Positions 14,998 through 22,806 are shown, numbered from the stretch's first letter. The stretch is DNA of 32,441 nt from an uncultured Lachnospiraceae bacterium (GCA_910585995.1 CAJUGG010000109.1:1-32441), one strand, 5' to 3'. A program made the numbers and translations. Notes: generated from the letters alone by a model not told the origin.

Positions 14998-15873
14998 ATG
15001 AGACTGGTGATTGTGACCGGTATGTCCGGTGCAGGGCGGGCGACAGCGCTTAAGATCCTGGAGGATGCAGGGTACTTTTGCGTGGATAACCTGCCGGTTC
15101 CTTTTGTGGACAAGTTTGCAGAACTGACAGCTTCCGGGAACAGTGAGATTACGAAAGTGGCCATCGGACTGGATGTCAGAAGCGGCAGAGCACTGGGGCA
15201 GCTGGAGCAGATCCTGGAGCGTATGACCATACAGGGGATTCCCTACGAGATCCTTTTTTTGGATGCCAGCGACGATGTGCTGGTAAAAAGATACAAGGAG
15301 ACGAGGAGGCTTCACCCGTTAGCAGAGTCCGGCAGGATCGAGCAGGGGATTGTACTGGAGCGGGACCGTCTGGTATTTCTGAAAAAACATGCAGACTATA
15401 TTATTGATACAAGTAAATTGCTGGTAAGAGAATTAAAACAGGAACTGGATAAGATCTTTATTCAGAACCGGGAATTTAAAAATCTGATGATCACCGTTCT
15501 TTCATTTGGGTTTAAATACGGTATCCCAAGTGATGCGGATCTGGTATTTGATGTTCGCTTTTTACCAAATCCTTACTATTATGAAGAACTCCGAAAACTG
15601 ACTGGAAATGACCAGGCGATTCAGGATTTTGTGATGGGATATGATATGGCCCATATCTTCCTGGACAAATTAGATGATATGATTCGTTTTCTGGTGCCCA
15701 ACTATGTGCTGGAAGGCAAGAATCAGCTCGTGGTGGCCATTGGCTGTACCGGAGGGAAGCACCGTTCTGTCACATTGGCAAATAAGCTTTATGAACGTTT
15801 TCTGGATCAGAACGACTATGGAGTGAAGTTAGAGCACCGGGACATTGGTAAGGATGCGGCAAGAGGGAAATAA
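14998..15873 (+). CDS. rapZ: RapZ/YvcJ nucleotide-binding protein
   Basis: A 291-residue RapZ-family P-loop protein. In E. coli RapZ guides RNase E to the small RNA GlmZ and senses glucosamine-6-phosphate; in Bacillus YvcJ affects competence. The N-terminal domain begins with the P-loop GMSGAGRATA, where the usual Walker A lysine and serine/threonine are Arg and Ala, followed by ILEDAGYFCVDNLP. The C-terminal domain keeps DVRFLPNPYY, IGCTGGKHRSV and HRDIGKD, the sugar-phosphate-binding half. It lies 27 bp after murB and 27 bp before whiA, in the conserved clostridial order. The altered P-loop suggests weakened nucleotide hydrolysis, with the C-terminal sensor intact. Confidence 0.95.
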   Translation: MRLVIVTGMSGAGRATALKILEDAGYFCVDNLPVPFVDKFAELTASGNSEITKVAIGLDVRSGRALGQLEQILERMTIQGIPYEILFLDASDDVLVKRYKETRRLHPLAESGRIEQGIVLERDRLVFLKKHADYIIDTSKLLVRELKQELDKIFIQNREFKNLMITVLSFGFKYGIPSDADLVFDVRFLPNPYYYEELRKLTGNDQAIQDFVMGYDMAHIFLDKLDDMIRFLVPNYVLEGKNQLVVAIGCTGGKHRSVTLANKLYERFLDQNDYGVKLEHRDIGKDAARGK

Positions 15874-15900
15874 GAAACGCAGCCAGGAAGGAGACAGAAG

Positions 15901-16848
15901 ATGTCGTTTTCCGGAGAGATTAAAGAAGAACTTTCAAGACCCACGTCCGGCGGACGCCACTGCAGGGTGGCAGAAACTGCTGCTATCATTAGCCTATGCG
16001 GAAAGATAATCATTACAGAAAATGATAAATATTGCGTTAAAATTCAGACAGAAAATCTTCCAGTTGCGAGAAAATACTTTACATTACTGAGAAAAGCATT
16101 TAATATTAAGGCGGAGGCTTCTGTCCGTAAGAGCAGGGAGGCAAGGTCTTATTCTGTAGTTGTACAGAAGGACCGGGAGGCAAAGAGACTTTTAAGGGAT
16201 ACATGTTTGCTCGGTGAAGACGGAACCATCCAGGAATGCATGTCGTTGATACATAATCAGTTGCTAAGGCAGGGGTGCTGTCGTCGTGCTTTTATACGAG
16301 GGGCATTTCTTGCGTCAGGTTCTGTGAGTGACCCTAAGAAATCCTATCACTTTGAGATCGTATGTACCTCAAAGGAAAAGGCAGGGCAGTTATGCGAGCT
16401 TTTCTCAAGCTTTCAGGTAGACGCGAAGATCATCAGGCGCAAGAAGTATTTGGTGGTCTATGTAAAAGAAGGTTCACAGATTGTTAAGCTGCTGGGGCTT
16501 ATGGGGGCCAGTGTATCGCTTATGCAGTTGGAAAATGTGCGGATCGTGAAGGAGATGCGCAATCAGGTCAACCGAAAGGTGAACTGTGAGACGGCAAATC
16601 TCAATAAGACTGTATCCGCATCCGTTCGTCAAGTGGAGGATATTCGCTACATTGAATCCACGATAGGACTGGACAGACTAAGTGAAGGCCTAAAAGAAGT
16701 AGCGAGGCTCAGGCTGATGCATCCAGATGCAAGCCTGAAGGAACTAGGGGACATGTTGTCTCCTAAAGTAGGAAAATCTGGTGTGAATCATCGTCTGCGT
16801 AAGCTGAGTCTTACAGCAGAAAGATTGCGTAAGGGCAAGGAGGAGTAA
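15901..16848 (+). CDS. whiA: DNA-binding protein WhiA
   Basis: WhiA is a conserved Gram-positive regulator made of a LAGLIDADG-homing-endonuclease-like N-terminal domain and a C-terminal helix-turn-helix. It affects sporulation septation in Streptomyces and cell division or chromosome segregation in Bacillus. Here it is 315 residues, the usual length. Visible marks are FSGEIKEEL at the start, RRAFIRGAFLASGSVSDPKKSYHFEIV in the middle and the HTH with KVGKSGVNHRLRKL near the end. It lies directly between rapZ and the HPr-like gene, with a 1-bp gap to the latter. The yvcK/mgfK gene that sits between these in Bacillus is absent here. Confidence 0.96.
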   Translation: MSFSGEIKEELSRPTSGGRHCRVAETAAIISLCGKIIITENDKYCVKIQTENLPVARKYFTLLRKAFNIKAEASVRKSREARSYSVVVQKDREAKRLLRDTCLLGEDGTIQECMSLIHNQLLRQGCCRRAFIRGAFLASGSVSDPKKSYHFEIVCTSKEKAGQLCELFSSFQVDAKIIRRKKYLVVYVKEGSQIVKLLGLMGASVSLMQLENVRIVKEMRNQVNRKVNCETANLNKTVSASVRQVEDIRYIESTIGLDRLSEGLKEVARLRLMHPDASLKELGDMLSPKVGKSGVNHRLRKLSLTAERLRKGKEE

Positions 16849-16849
16849 A

Positions 16850-17107
16850 ATGATTAAGAAACCAATCACCATTCAGATTGCAGATGGACTGGAAGCAAGA
16901 CCAACCGCATTGCTGGTACAGGTGGCAAGTCAGTATGAGAGCAAGATCTATGTGGAGAATGGCGACAAAAAGGTCAATGCCAAAAGCATCATGGGTATGA
17001 TGACCCTGGGATTATCAGCAGGAGAATCAGTAGTTGTATATGCAGATGGTAACGATGAGAGAGCCGCGATTGAGAATATTGAAAAATATCTGAGCAGCAA
17101 TCATTAG
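16850..17107 (+). CDS. HPr-family protein lacking the PTS histidine (Crh-like)
   Basis: An 85-residue HPr fold protein. The phosphotransfer residue His15 of HPr is Glu15 here (GLEARPTA). The regulatory Ser46 and its surroundings (NAKSIMGMM, Ser46) are intact. It therefore cannot carry sugar phosphate in the PTS, but could be phosphorylated by HPr kinase and act with CcpA in catabolite control, as Bacillus Crh (Gln15) does. The location right after whiA matches crh in Bacillus, supporting the Crh-like reading. It is the last gene before the terminator of the uvrA-murB-rapZ-whiA unit. Confidence 0.92.
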   Translation: MIKKPITIQIADGLEARPTALLVQVASQYESKIYVENGDKKVNAKSIMGMMTLGLSAGESVVVYADGNDERAAIENIEKYLSSNH

Positions 17108-17157
17108 TATCTGAGGACGGGACTGATACAGCAAGGTACTAGGTGACAATAGATGGA

Positions 17158-17200
17158 GGGGGCTGTTGCAAGATGCATCTTGCAATGGCTCCTCATTTTA
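17158..17200 (+). terminator. Terminator after the HPr-like gene
   Basis: A long hairpin is centred at 17175/17176. TTGCAAGATG and its exact complement CATCTTGCAA are extended outward by CTG/TGG-type and GGG/CTC pairs with some G-U, to 17158-17193. ATTTTATA follows. It closes the uvrA-to-crh unit. Confidence 0.8.
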
Positions 17201-17226
17201 TATAGAAAAAGACAGGGGGAGAAGCA

Positions 17227-17994
17227 GTGGAAATATACACTGGATTTGCAGAGGTCTATGATCTGTTTATGGATGATGTTCCTTATGAAGACTGGAGTAT
17301 CCGTATCCAGGAGATTCTGAAAGAATATGGCATCGAAGACGGACTGGTATTAGACCTTGGCTGCGGAACAGGGAAGATGACCGAATGTCTGGCCAGAGCC
17401 GGATATGATATGATCGGGATTGATCTGTCGCAGGAGATGCTGGAAATAGCAGTCCAGCGAAAAGTGCAGTCCGGACTGGATATTCTCTATCTGTGTCAGG
17501 ATATGAGGGAGTTTGAACTCTATGGGACAGTGCGGGCGATTGTGAGTGTTTGTGATTCGATGAATTATGTCCTTAAGGAAGATGAACTGCTGCATATCTT
17601 TACTTTGGCAGCGAGGAATTATCTGGACTATGGAGGTCTGTTTATCTTTGACCTGAATACGGAATATAAGTATCGGGAGATTTTAGGAGAGCAGACGATC
17701 GCAGAGAATCGGGATGAAGGGAGTTTTATCTGGGAAAATTATTATGAAGAAGAGGAAAAGATCAATGAATATCATCTGACGCTTTTCATTCGGGAAAAAT
17801 CAGAGTATTATAGAAAATATGAGGAACAGCATTATCAGAGAGCGTATGGGATGGAGACGATTAAGGTATTGGTGGAGAGGGCAGGATTGGAGCTTTTAAA
17901 TGTGTATGATGGGTATACGAAAGATGAGGTGAGGGAGGATTCACAGAGGGTTTGCGTGATATGCAGGAGGAAGAGAGAGGAGAAAACAAGATGA
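17227..17994 (+). CDS. Class I SAM-dependent methyltransferase
   Basis: A 255-residue cytoplasmic methyltransferase with the Rossmann SAM-binding motif I VLDLGCGTGKMT (about 40-51), motif II acidic residue in MIGIDLS, and the later SVCDSMNY block. This architecture (Methyltransf_25 type) has no reliable substrate assignment. The start is a GTG at 17227 with a strong AGGGGGAG just upstream. The stop overlaps the hslO start (ATGA), so they are translationally coupled. It lies after the terminator of the previous operon. Confidence 0.9.
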   Translation: MEIYTGFAEVYDLFMDDVPYEDWSIRIQEILKEYGIEDGLVLDLGCGTGKMTECLARAGYDMIGIDLSQEMLEIAVQRKVQSGLDILYLCQDMREFELYGTVRAIVSVCDSMNYVLKEDELLHIFTLAARNYLDYGGLFIFDLNTEYKYREILGEQTIAENRDEGSFIWENYYEEEEKINEYHLTLFIREKSEYYRKYEEQHYQRAYGMETIKVLVERAGLELLNVYDGYTKDEVREDSQRVCVICRRKREEKTR

Positions 17995-18863
17995 ACGATT
18001 ATTTAGTGCGGGCGACGGCGGCGGATGGACAGATCCGGGCATTTGCGGTGCAGGCTAGGGATATGGTGGAGGAGGCTAGAAGAAGGCATGATACAAGTCC
18101 AGTGGTGACAGCAGCGCTTGGAAGGCTTTTGGCGGCTGGAGCGATGATGGGGGCGATGATGAAAGGGGAAAAGGACCTCTTGACGCTTCAGATTGAGTGC
18201 AGCGGGCCAGTGAAGGGGTTGACCGTGACGGCAGATTCCCAGGGGAATGTGAAGGGGTTTGCAAAAGTGCCTCAGGTGATGTTACCTCCCAATGAGAAAG
18301 GAAAGCTGGATGTGGGAGGAGCGCTGGATTTGGGGATCTTAAGTGTGATTAAGGATCTGGGGCTTAAGGAACCTTATGTGGGACAGACGGAGTTAAAAAC
18401 AGGGGAGATCGGGGATGATTTGACCTATTATTTTGCTAACTCAGAGCAGACGCCTTCTTCTGTAGGGCTTGGAGTCTTGATGGAGCGGGATAATACTGTA
18501 AGACAAGCAGGGGGATTTATCATACAGCTGATGCCTTTTGCAGAGGAACAACTGATTGACAAGCTGGAGAAAAAGTTGACAGCGATGGAATCTGTGACCG
18601 CATATCTGGACAGAGGATACAGCCCAGAGCAGTTACTGGAGGAACTTTTAGGAGAGTTTGGACTAGAGCTTCTAGACCAGATGGATACAAGATTTTCCTG
18701 CAACTGTAGCAAGACGCGGGTGGAAAAGGCGATCTTAAGTGTCGGTCGAAAGGAATTACAGGAGATGGTACAAGAAGGGAAACCGATTGAAGTGAAGTGT
18801 CATTTCTGTAATGAGGCGTATGAATTTACAGTGGAAGATTTGAAAAGATTATACACACATTGA
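17991..18863 (+). CDS. hslO: Redox-regulated chaperone Hsp33
   Basis: Hsp33 is a cytoplasmic holdase that is activated by disulfide formation under oxidative stress. The 290-residue protein has the N-terminal substrate-binding domain and the C-terminal zinc switch with its four cysteines as CNC and CHFC (RFSCNCSKTRVE, EVKCHFCNEAY). I use the ATG at 17991, behind AGAGGAG (17976-17982). It overlaps the methyltransferase stop by 4 bp, and the in-frame upstream ATG at 17952 lies inside that gene. For an anaerobe it is a plausible oxygen or hypochlorite defence factor. Confidence 0.96.
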   Translation: MNDYLVRATAADGQIRAFAVQARDMVEEARRRHDTSPVVTAALGRLLAAGAMMGAMMKGEKDLLTLQIECSGPVKGLTVTADSQGNVKGFAKVPQVMLPPNEKGKLDVGGALDLGILSVIKDLGLKEPYVGQTELKTGEIGDDLTYYFANSEQTPSSVGLGVLMERDNTVRQAGGFIIQLMPFAEEQLIDKLEKKLTAMESVTAYLDRGYSPEQLLEELLGEFGLELLDQMDTRFSCNCSKTRVEKAILSVGRKELQEMVQEGKPIEVKCHFCNEAYEFTVEDLKRLYTH

Positions 18864-18890
18864 GAACGTGTGTTTGGAAGGGGTTTTGGA

Positions 18891-19160
18891 ATGAGTTTAG
18901 GTTCTGCCGGAAACACAAATGGCCCAGCGCTATATATTTTGGAAGTGCTCAAAGGATACACGATGATCTTTGACTGCGATGACGAGTCTGACTATTTCCA
19001 ATGGGTTGCAGTAAAAGGAGAGCAGCAATTTTTTGGATGCAGCCCGGAAGAGGTGTTAGGACTGGTGGGGATCTATGAGGCATTGGGCGACGATTGGAAT
19101 CAGTATTCGGCATATGACAAAGAGCATATTTACCAACGGGAACTCTCGGATTATTTGTAA
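18891..19160 (+). CDS. Small hypothetical protein
   Basis: An 89-residue acidic protein starting MSLGSAGNTNGPALYILEV and ending RELSDYL. It has no signal peptide, membrane segment or motif that I recognise. Coding is supported by a GGAAGGGG ribosome site upstream, ordinary codon use, and location 27 bp after hslO on the same strand. I chose the ATG at 18891 over the in-frame GTG at 18870 because of that RBS. It is aromatic-rich (IFDCDDESDYFQWVAV), suggesting a small globular protein. The function is unknown. Confidence 0.7.
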   Translation: MSLGSAGNTNGPALYILEVLKGYTMIFDCDDESDYFQWVAVKGEQQFFGCSPEEVLGLVGIYEALGDDWNQYSAYDKEHIYQRELSDYL

Positions 19161-19183
19161 CAAGTAAATAAGAACAAAAAACA

Positions 19184-19271
19184 GCATATGTTAAAAAAAT
19201 ACCCAGAAGGATTTTCGGAGGCGAAGAGGCCGAAAATTCTTCTAGAGAAAGGGTATTTTTTAAACATATGC
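19184..19271 (+). repeat. Covarying hairpin element, copy 1 (upstream of nadE)
   Basis: A three-part stem: outer GCATATGTT (19184-19192) with AACATATGC (19263-19271), middle AAAAAATACCC (19194-19204) with GGGTATTTTTT (19251-19261), and inner AGAAGGATTTTCGG (19205-19218) with CCGAAAATTCTTCT (19230-19243). The loop is 11 nt and AGAGAAA forms a 3'-side bulge. GCGGAACT-N2-AATAGGAGA follows and contains the nadE RBS. The element shares this layout and the unpaired sequence with the copy at 22871-22959. It could also act as a bidirectional terminator because of the A/T-rich arms. Confidence 0.8.
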
Positions 19272-19298
19272 GGAACTATAATAGGAGACTTAGGTTAG

Positions 19299-21212
19299 AT
19301 GAATTACGGATTTGTAAAAGTGGCGGCGTTAGCGCCGAAGATACGGGTAGCGGATACAAAGTACAATGCGCAGGAGATTATACGCTTGATGAAAGAGGCC
19401 TGGAAGAACGGGGCCAGGGTGGTGGTCTTTCCGGAGTTGTGTATTACAGGGTATACTTGCAGTGATTTGTTTTTGCAGGAGCTTTTGCTTCGGGAGGCGG
19501 CTTCTGCCCTTTGTGAGATCGTCCGGGCGAGTAAGGGGATGGATGGCCTCTTCTTTGTGGGGCTTCCGGCCCGGATCAGGGGGAAACTCTATAATGTGGC
19601 AGCGGCGTATTCCGGCGGGAAGCTTTTAGGGCTTGTACCAAAGACATATATCCCCAATTACGGTGAGTTCTATGAGGCAAGGCATTTTACCAAGGGACCG
19701 TCTGCCTGCGAGTATGTGGAGTGGGCAGATGAGGGGGATGTGCCTTTTGGGACAAATCAGCTGTTTGCATGTGCCAATATCCCGGAGCTTTTAGTGGCCT
19801 GTGAGATCTGTGAGGATCTGTGGGCGCCGGACCCGCCGAGTATCCGTCATGCTCTGAATGGAGCGACAATAATTGTCAATCTGTCTGCAAGTGATGAAGT
19901 GACAGGAAAGGAAGCCTATCGAAGAGATCTTGTGCGCTGTCAGTCAGGGCGCTTAAGCTGCGGGTATATCTATGCAAGCGCAGGAGAAGGAGAGTCTTCG
20001 ACAGATCTTGTCTTTAGCGGGCATCATATCATCTGTGAAAATGGCTCTCTGTTAAAAGAATCCAGGCGTTTTCAGAATGAGACCATCTATGCCGAGATTG
20101 ACGTGGAGCGGATGATGGCGGAGCGCAGAAGACTTACGACCTTTGATGCAAGGGAGGATTCCTATACGCAGGTGCTGTTTCGGATCAAAAATTTCAGTGC
20201 GCCTGTTGAGCGGTATATCAACAAAGCTCCTTTTGTGCCGGATCAGAAGGAAGAGCGCGAGAAGCGCTGCGAGGAGATCCTGACGATTCAGTCCTTGGGA
20301 CTTAAAAAACGGATGGAGCATACCGGCTGTAAGAGCGTGGTAATCGGGATATCGGGAGGGCTGGATTCTACGCTGGCACTTCTGGTATCGGCAAAGGCTG
20401 TGGACATGCTGGGGCTTTCCAGAGACTGTATCACCGCAGTGACGATGCCCTGCTTTGGCACGACAGACCGTACGTATACCAATGCATGTGAGCTGACCAG
20501 GCGCCTTGGGGCAAAGCTTCGGGAAGTAGATATCAAAGAGGCTGTGTCTCTGCATTTCCGGGATATCGGGCATGACAGCGAGACACATAACGTAACTTAT
20601 GAAAACTCCCAGGCCAGAGAGCGCACGCAGGTGCTGATGGATGTAGCCAACCAGACCAATGGCATGGTGATCGGCACCGGAGATATGTCAGAGCTGGCGC
20701 TTGGATGGGCGACTTACAATGGAGATCATATGTCCATGTACGGCGTCAATGCATCGGTTCCTAAGACGCTGGTGCGCCATCTGGTGCACTATTATGCAGA
20801 TACCTGCGGAGATCAGAGACTGTCGGATATCTTGCTGGATATCCTGGATACCCCCGTCAGCCCGGAGCTTCTGCCGCCCAAAGAAGGTGTCATCTCCCAG
20901 AAGACCGAGGATCTGGTAGGACCCTACGAACTGCATGATTTTTATCTCTATTATATCCTGCGGTTTGGCTTTGCCCCGGAGAAGGTATATTTCCTGGCGA
21001 AGCGGGCATTTTTTGGTATCTATGATGAAGAGACGATCTTAAAATGGCTCAAGACCTTTTACCGCCGGTTCTTCTCGCAGCAGTTCAAACGTTCCTGTCT
21101 GCCGGATGGTCCCAAGGTAGGAAGTGTAGCCGTATCCCCCAGAGGTGATCTGCGTATGCCAAGCGATGCGTGCGCGCGGATCTGGCTGGACTGTCTGGAG
21201 AGACTGGATTAG
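19299..21212 (+). CDS. nadE: Glutamine-dependent NAD+ synthetase
   Basis: This enzyme makes NAD+ from nicotinic acid adenine dinucleotide, ATP and ammonia released from glutamine. The 637-residue fusion type has an N-terminal nitrilase-like glutaminase domain with catalytic Glu46 (FPELCITGY), Lys115 (VPKTYIPNYGEF) and Cys171 (ICEDLW), and a C-terminal synthetase domain with the pyrophosphatase loop GISGGLDSTLAL and TGDMSELALGW. The length is normal. The ATG at 19299 has AGGAG 11 bases upstream, directly after the conserved hairpin element. The small membrane-protein gene follows by about 20 bp. Confidence 0.97.
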   Translation: MNYGFVKVAALAPKIRVADTKYNAQEIIRLMKEAWKNGARVVVFPELCITGYTCSDLFLQELLLREAASALCEIVRASKGMDGLFFVGLPARIRGKLYNVAAAYSGGKLLGLVPKTYIPNYGEFYEARHFTKGPSACEYVEWADEGDVPFGTNQLFACANIPELLVACEICEDLWAPDPPSIRHALNGATIIVNLSASDEVTGKEAYRRDLVRCQSGRLSCGYIYASAGEGESSTDLVFSGHHIICENGSLLKESRRFQNETIYAEIDVERMMAERRRLTTFDAREDSYTQVLFRIKNFSAPVERYINKAPFVPDQKEEREKRCEEILTIQSLGLKKRMEHTGCKSVVIGISGGLDSTLALLVSAKAVDMLGLSRDCITAVTMPCFGTTDRTYTNACELTRRLGAKLREVDIKEAVSLHFRDIGHDSETHNVTYENSQARERTQVLMDVANQTNGMVIGTGDMSELALGWATYNGDHMSMYGVNASVPKTLVRHLVHYYADTCGDQRLSDILLDILDTPVSPELLPPKEGVISQKTEDLVGPYELHDFYLYYILRFGFAPEKVYFLAKRAFFGIYDEETILKWLKTFYRRFFSQQFKRSCLPDGPKVGSVAVSPRGDLRMPSDACARIWLDCLERLD

Positions 21213-21235
21213 CATACAGAAAGCGGAGGTAGATG

Positions 21236-21490
21236 ATGGGAGAATGGTCAAATAACCGAAAACGGTCCGTTTTTTATGGATTAGCAGGCGTATATCTGTT
21301 GTACCTGGCATATGAACTGTTTGGAAATCTTTCAGAGATGTCAGGGACAGAACATACGTTCTGCATGTTGTTTACGATTCTTTTTGCAGTGGGAGGAGCC
21401 GGGATCTTATTCCTGGCGGTACGGCTGTTTCAAAAAGAAGATGATGACTCAACAGGGCAATCTGACGAAGAGACGAAAGACAAACCTTAG
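21236..21490 (+). CDS. Small two-helix membrane protein
   Basis: An 84-residue protein with two hydrophobic segments (about 14-30, FYGLAGVYLLYLAYELF, and about 43-63, LFTILFAVGGAGILFLAV) and a short, very acidic tail rich in Asp, Glu and Lys. GGAGGT at 21225-21230 is 5 bases before the ATG at 21236. The alternative ATG at 21233 is too close. It lies 23 bp after nadE and is likely co-transcribed. I cannot assign a family. Confidence 0.75.
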   Translation: MGEWSNNRKRSVFYGLAGVYLLYLAYELFGNLSEMSGTEHTFCMLFTILFAVGGAGILFLAVRLFQKEDDDSTGQSDEETKDKP

Positions 21491-21518
21491 AAAATTGTCA
21501 GTTTTATGCAAAATACCG

Positions 21519-21548
21519 AAGGATTTTCAAGAAAGAAGAAAGGATTTT
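21519..21548 (+). promoter_or_regulatory. Tandem direct repeats, candidate AraC-type operator of mgl
   Basis: AAGGATTTT occurs at 21519-21527 and 21540-21548, start-to-start 21 bp, two turns of the helix. It lies just upstream of the mglB -10. This geometry is that of direct-repeat half-sites bound by AraC-family dimers. The nearby response regulator (25583-27202) has an AraC DNA-binding domain and is the natural candidate. Confidence 0.55.
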
Positions 21549-21571
21549 GTATGTTTTTTTGAAAAACCCGC

Positions 21572-21580
21572 TGATATAAT
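21572..21580 (+). promoter_or_regulatory. Extended -10 promoter of mglB
   Basis: TGATATAAT provides TGn plus a perfect TATAAT (21575-21580) 49 bp before the mglB ATG. No -35 lies at normal spacing (TTGAAA at 21559-21564 is only 10 bp away), as expected of an activator-dependent promoter. Confidence 0.6.
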
Positions 21581-21629
21581 AGGGTCAGTAACAAGAAGTT
21601 ACCAAATTATTACAGGGAGGTTTTCAAAA

Positions 21630-22769
21630 ATGAAAAAGAAAGCAATCAGTGTAATCCTTTCTCTGACCATGGTAGCAGCTATGGTAGCAGGATGCGGCAA
21701 CAAGACGGAGGAAACAAGCGCTCCACAGGAGACAGAAGCTGAGGCTCCGGCTGAGACACCAGCAGAGGCAGAGGATACCACAGGCGGCGAGGAAGCTGAC
21801 GCAACAGAAGGCGAAGCAGCTCCAGCCGGCAACGCAGACCTTGCAGACAAGAAAGTAGGCGTATGTATCTACCAGTTCTCAGATAACTTTATGACACTGT
21901 TCCGTACGGAACTTCAGAATTATCTGGTAAGCCTTGGTTTCTCCGCAGACAATATTACGATCTCTGACGGTGCCAATGACCAGGCTACACAGACCGGACA
22001 GATTGATAACTTTATCACCGCAGGCGTAGACGTACTGATTATCAATCCGGTGAACTCTTCTTCTGCTGAGACGATCACAGACAAAGTGGTAGCAGCTGGC
22101 ATCCCGTTGGTATACATCAACCGTGAGCCGGATGAAGATGAAGAGGCAAGATGGGAAGAGAACAACTGGGACGTTACTTATGTAGGATGTGACGCACGTC
22201 AGTCCGGAACCTTCCAGGGCGAGCTGATTGGCGATCTTGGTCTGGAGACGATCGACAAGAACGGCAACGGCAAGATTGATTATATTATGGTAGAGGGCGA
22301 CCCGGAGAATATTGATGCACAGTATCGTACCGAGTTCTCTGTAAAAGCTCTTACAGACGCAGGATTTGAAGTGAACTGCCTGACCGATCAGGTAGGCAAC
22401 TGGGCACAGGATCAGGCACAGCAGATCGTGGCTAATGCTCTTGGACAGTATGGAAACGACGTAGAGGTAGTATTCTGCAACAACGACGCGATGGCTCTTG
22501 GTGCATTACAGGCAATCGACGCAGCAGGCCGCAAAGTAGGCGAGGACATCTATTTAGTAGGTGTAGACGCTCTGTCCGAGGCACTTGAGAACGTAATCAG
22601 CGGAACCATGACAGGAACCGTATTCAATGATCACTTTTCACAGTCCCACAGTGCAGCAGATGCGGCTGTTAACTACCTGACCGGCGCAGGAAATGATCAT
22701 TATATCGGCTGTGATTATGTAAAAGTAACACAGGATAATGCACAGGAAATTCTTGACATGGTACAGTAA
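21630..22769 (+). CDS. mglB: Galactose/glucose ABC transporter substrate-binding lipoprotein (MglB-like)
   Basis: A 379-residue class I sugar-binding lipoprotein. The signal peptide ends at lipobox VAGC, then comes a roughly 45-residue Glu/Ala/Thr/Pro linker, then a two-lobe periplasmic-binding-protein fold. It has the MglB calcium loop DKNGNGKIDYIMVEGD near the middle, and NNDAMALGALQAIDA and VGVDALSEAL that line the sugar site. The start is the ATG at 21630 behind AGGGAGG (21614-21620). The nucleotide sequence shows strongly optimised codons, fitting high expression. It is the first gene of mglBAC, with a terminator/attenuator before mglA. Confidence 0.95.
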   Translation: MKKKAISVILSLTMVAAMVAGCGNKTEETSAPQETEAEAPAETPAEAEDTTGGEEADATEGEAAPAGNADLADKKVGVCIYQFSDNFMTLFRTELQNYLVSLGFSADNITISDGANDQATQTGQIDNFITAGVDVLIINPVNSSSAETITDKVVAAGIPLVYINREPDEDEEARWEENNWDVTYVGCDARQSGTFQGELIGDLGLETIDKNGNGKIDYIMVEGDPENIDAQYRTEFSVKALTDAGFEVNCLTDQVGNWAQDQAQQIVANALGQYGNDVEVVFCNNDAMALGALQAIDAAGRKVGEDIYLVGVDALSEALENVISGTMTGTVFNDHFSQSHSAADAAVNYLTGAGNDHYIGCDYVKVTQDNAQEILDMVQ

Positions 22770-22806
22770 CAGCGGTTGATCAACCACAGTTCATGTAAGA
22801 AATGGT

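Noticed and set aside
18852..18876. Terminator at the end of hslO (ACACAC/GTGTGT hairpin)
   Set aside because: The stem is short, lies partly inside the coding region, and is followed only by TTT and the RBS of the next gene, so it is more likely incidental.
19184..19271. An NAD-sensing riboswitch for nadE
   Set aside because: The same structured element precedes mglA, which has no link to NAD, and the sequence does not resemble the known NAD-I or NAD-II motifs as I know them.
21481..21560. A third copy of the covarying hairpin element upstream of mglB, because AAAATACC followed by GAAGGATTTTC resembles copy 1
   Set aside because: There is no complementary 3' arm, no AGAG bulge and no GCGGAACT flank. 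The similarity is a short A/T-rich match, and the direct-repeat reading is better supported.
21559..21580. TTGAAA and TATAAT as a standard sigma-A promoter for mglB
   Set aside because: The spacer is only 10 bp, far below the workable 16-18 bp. The extended -10 alone is the better reading.
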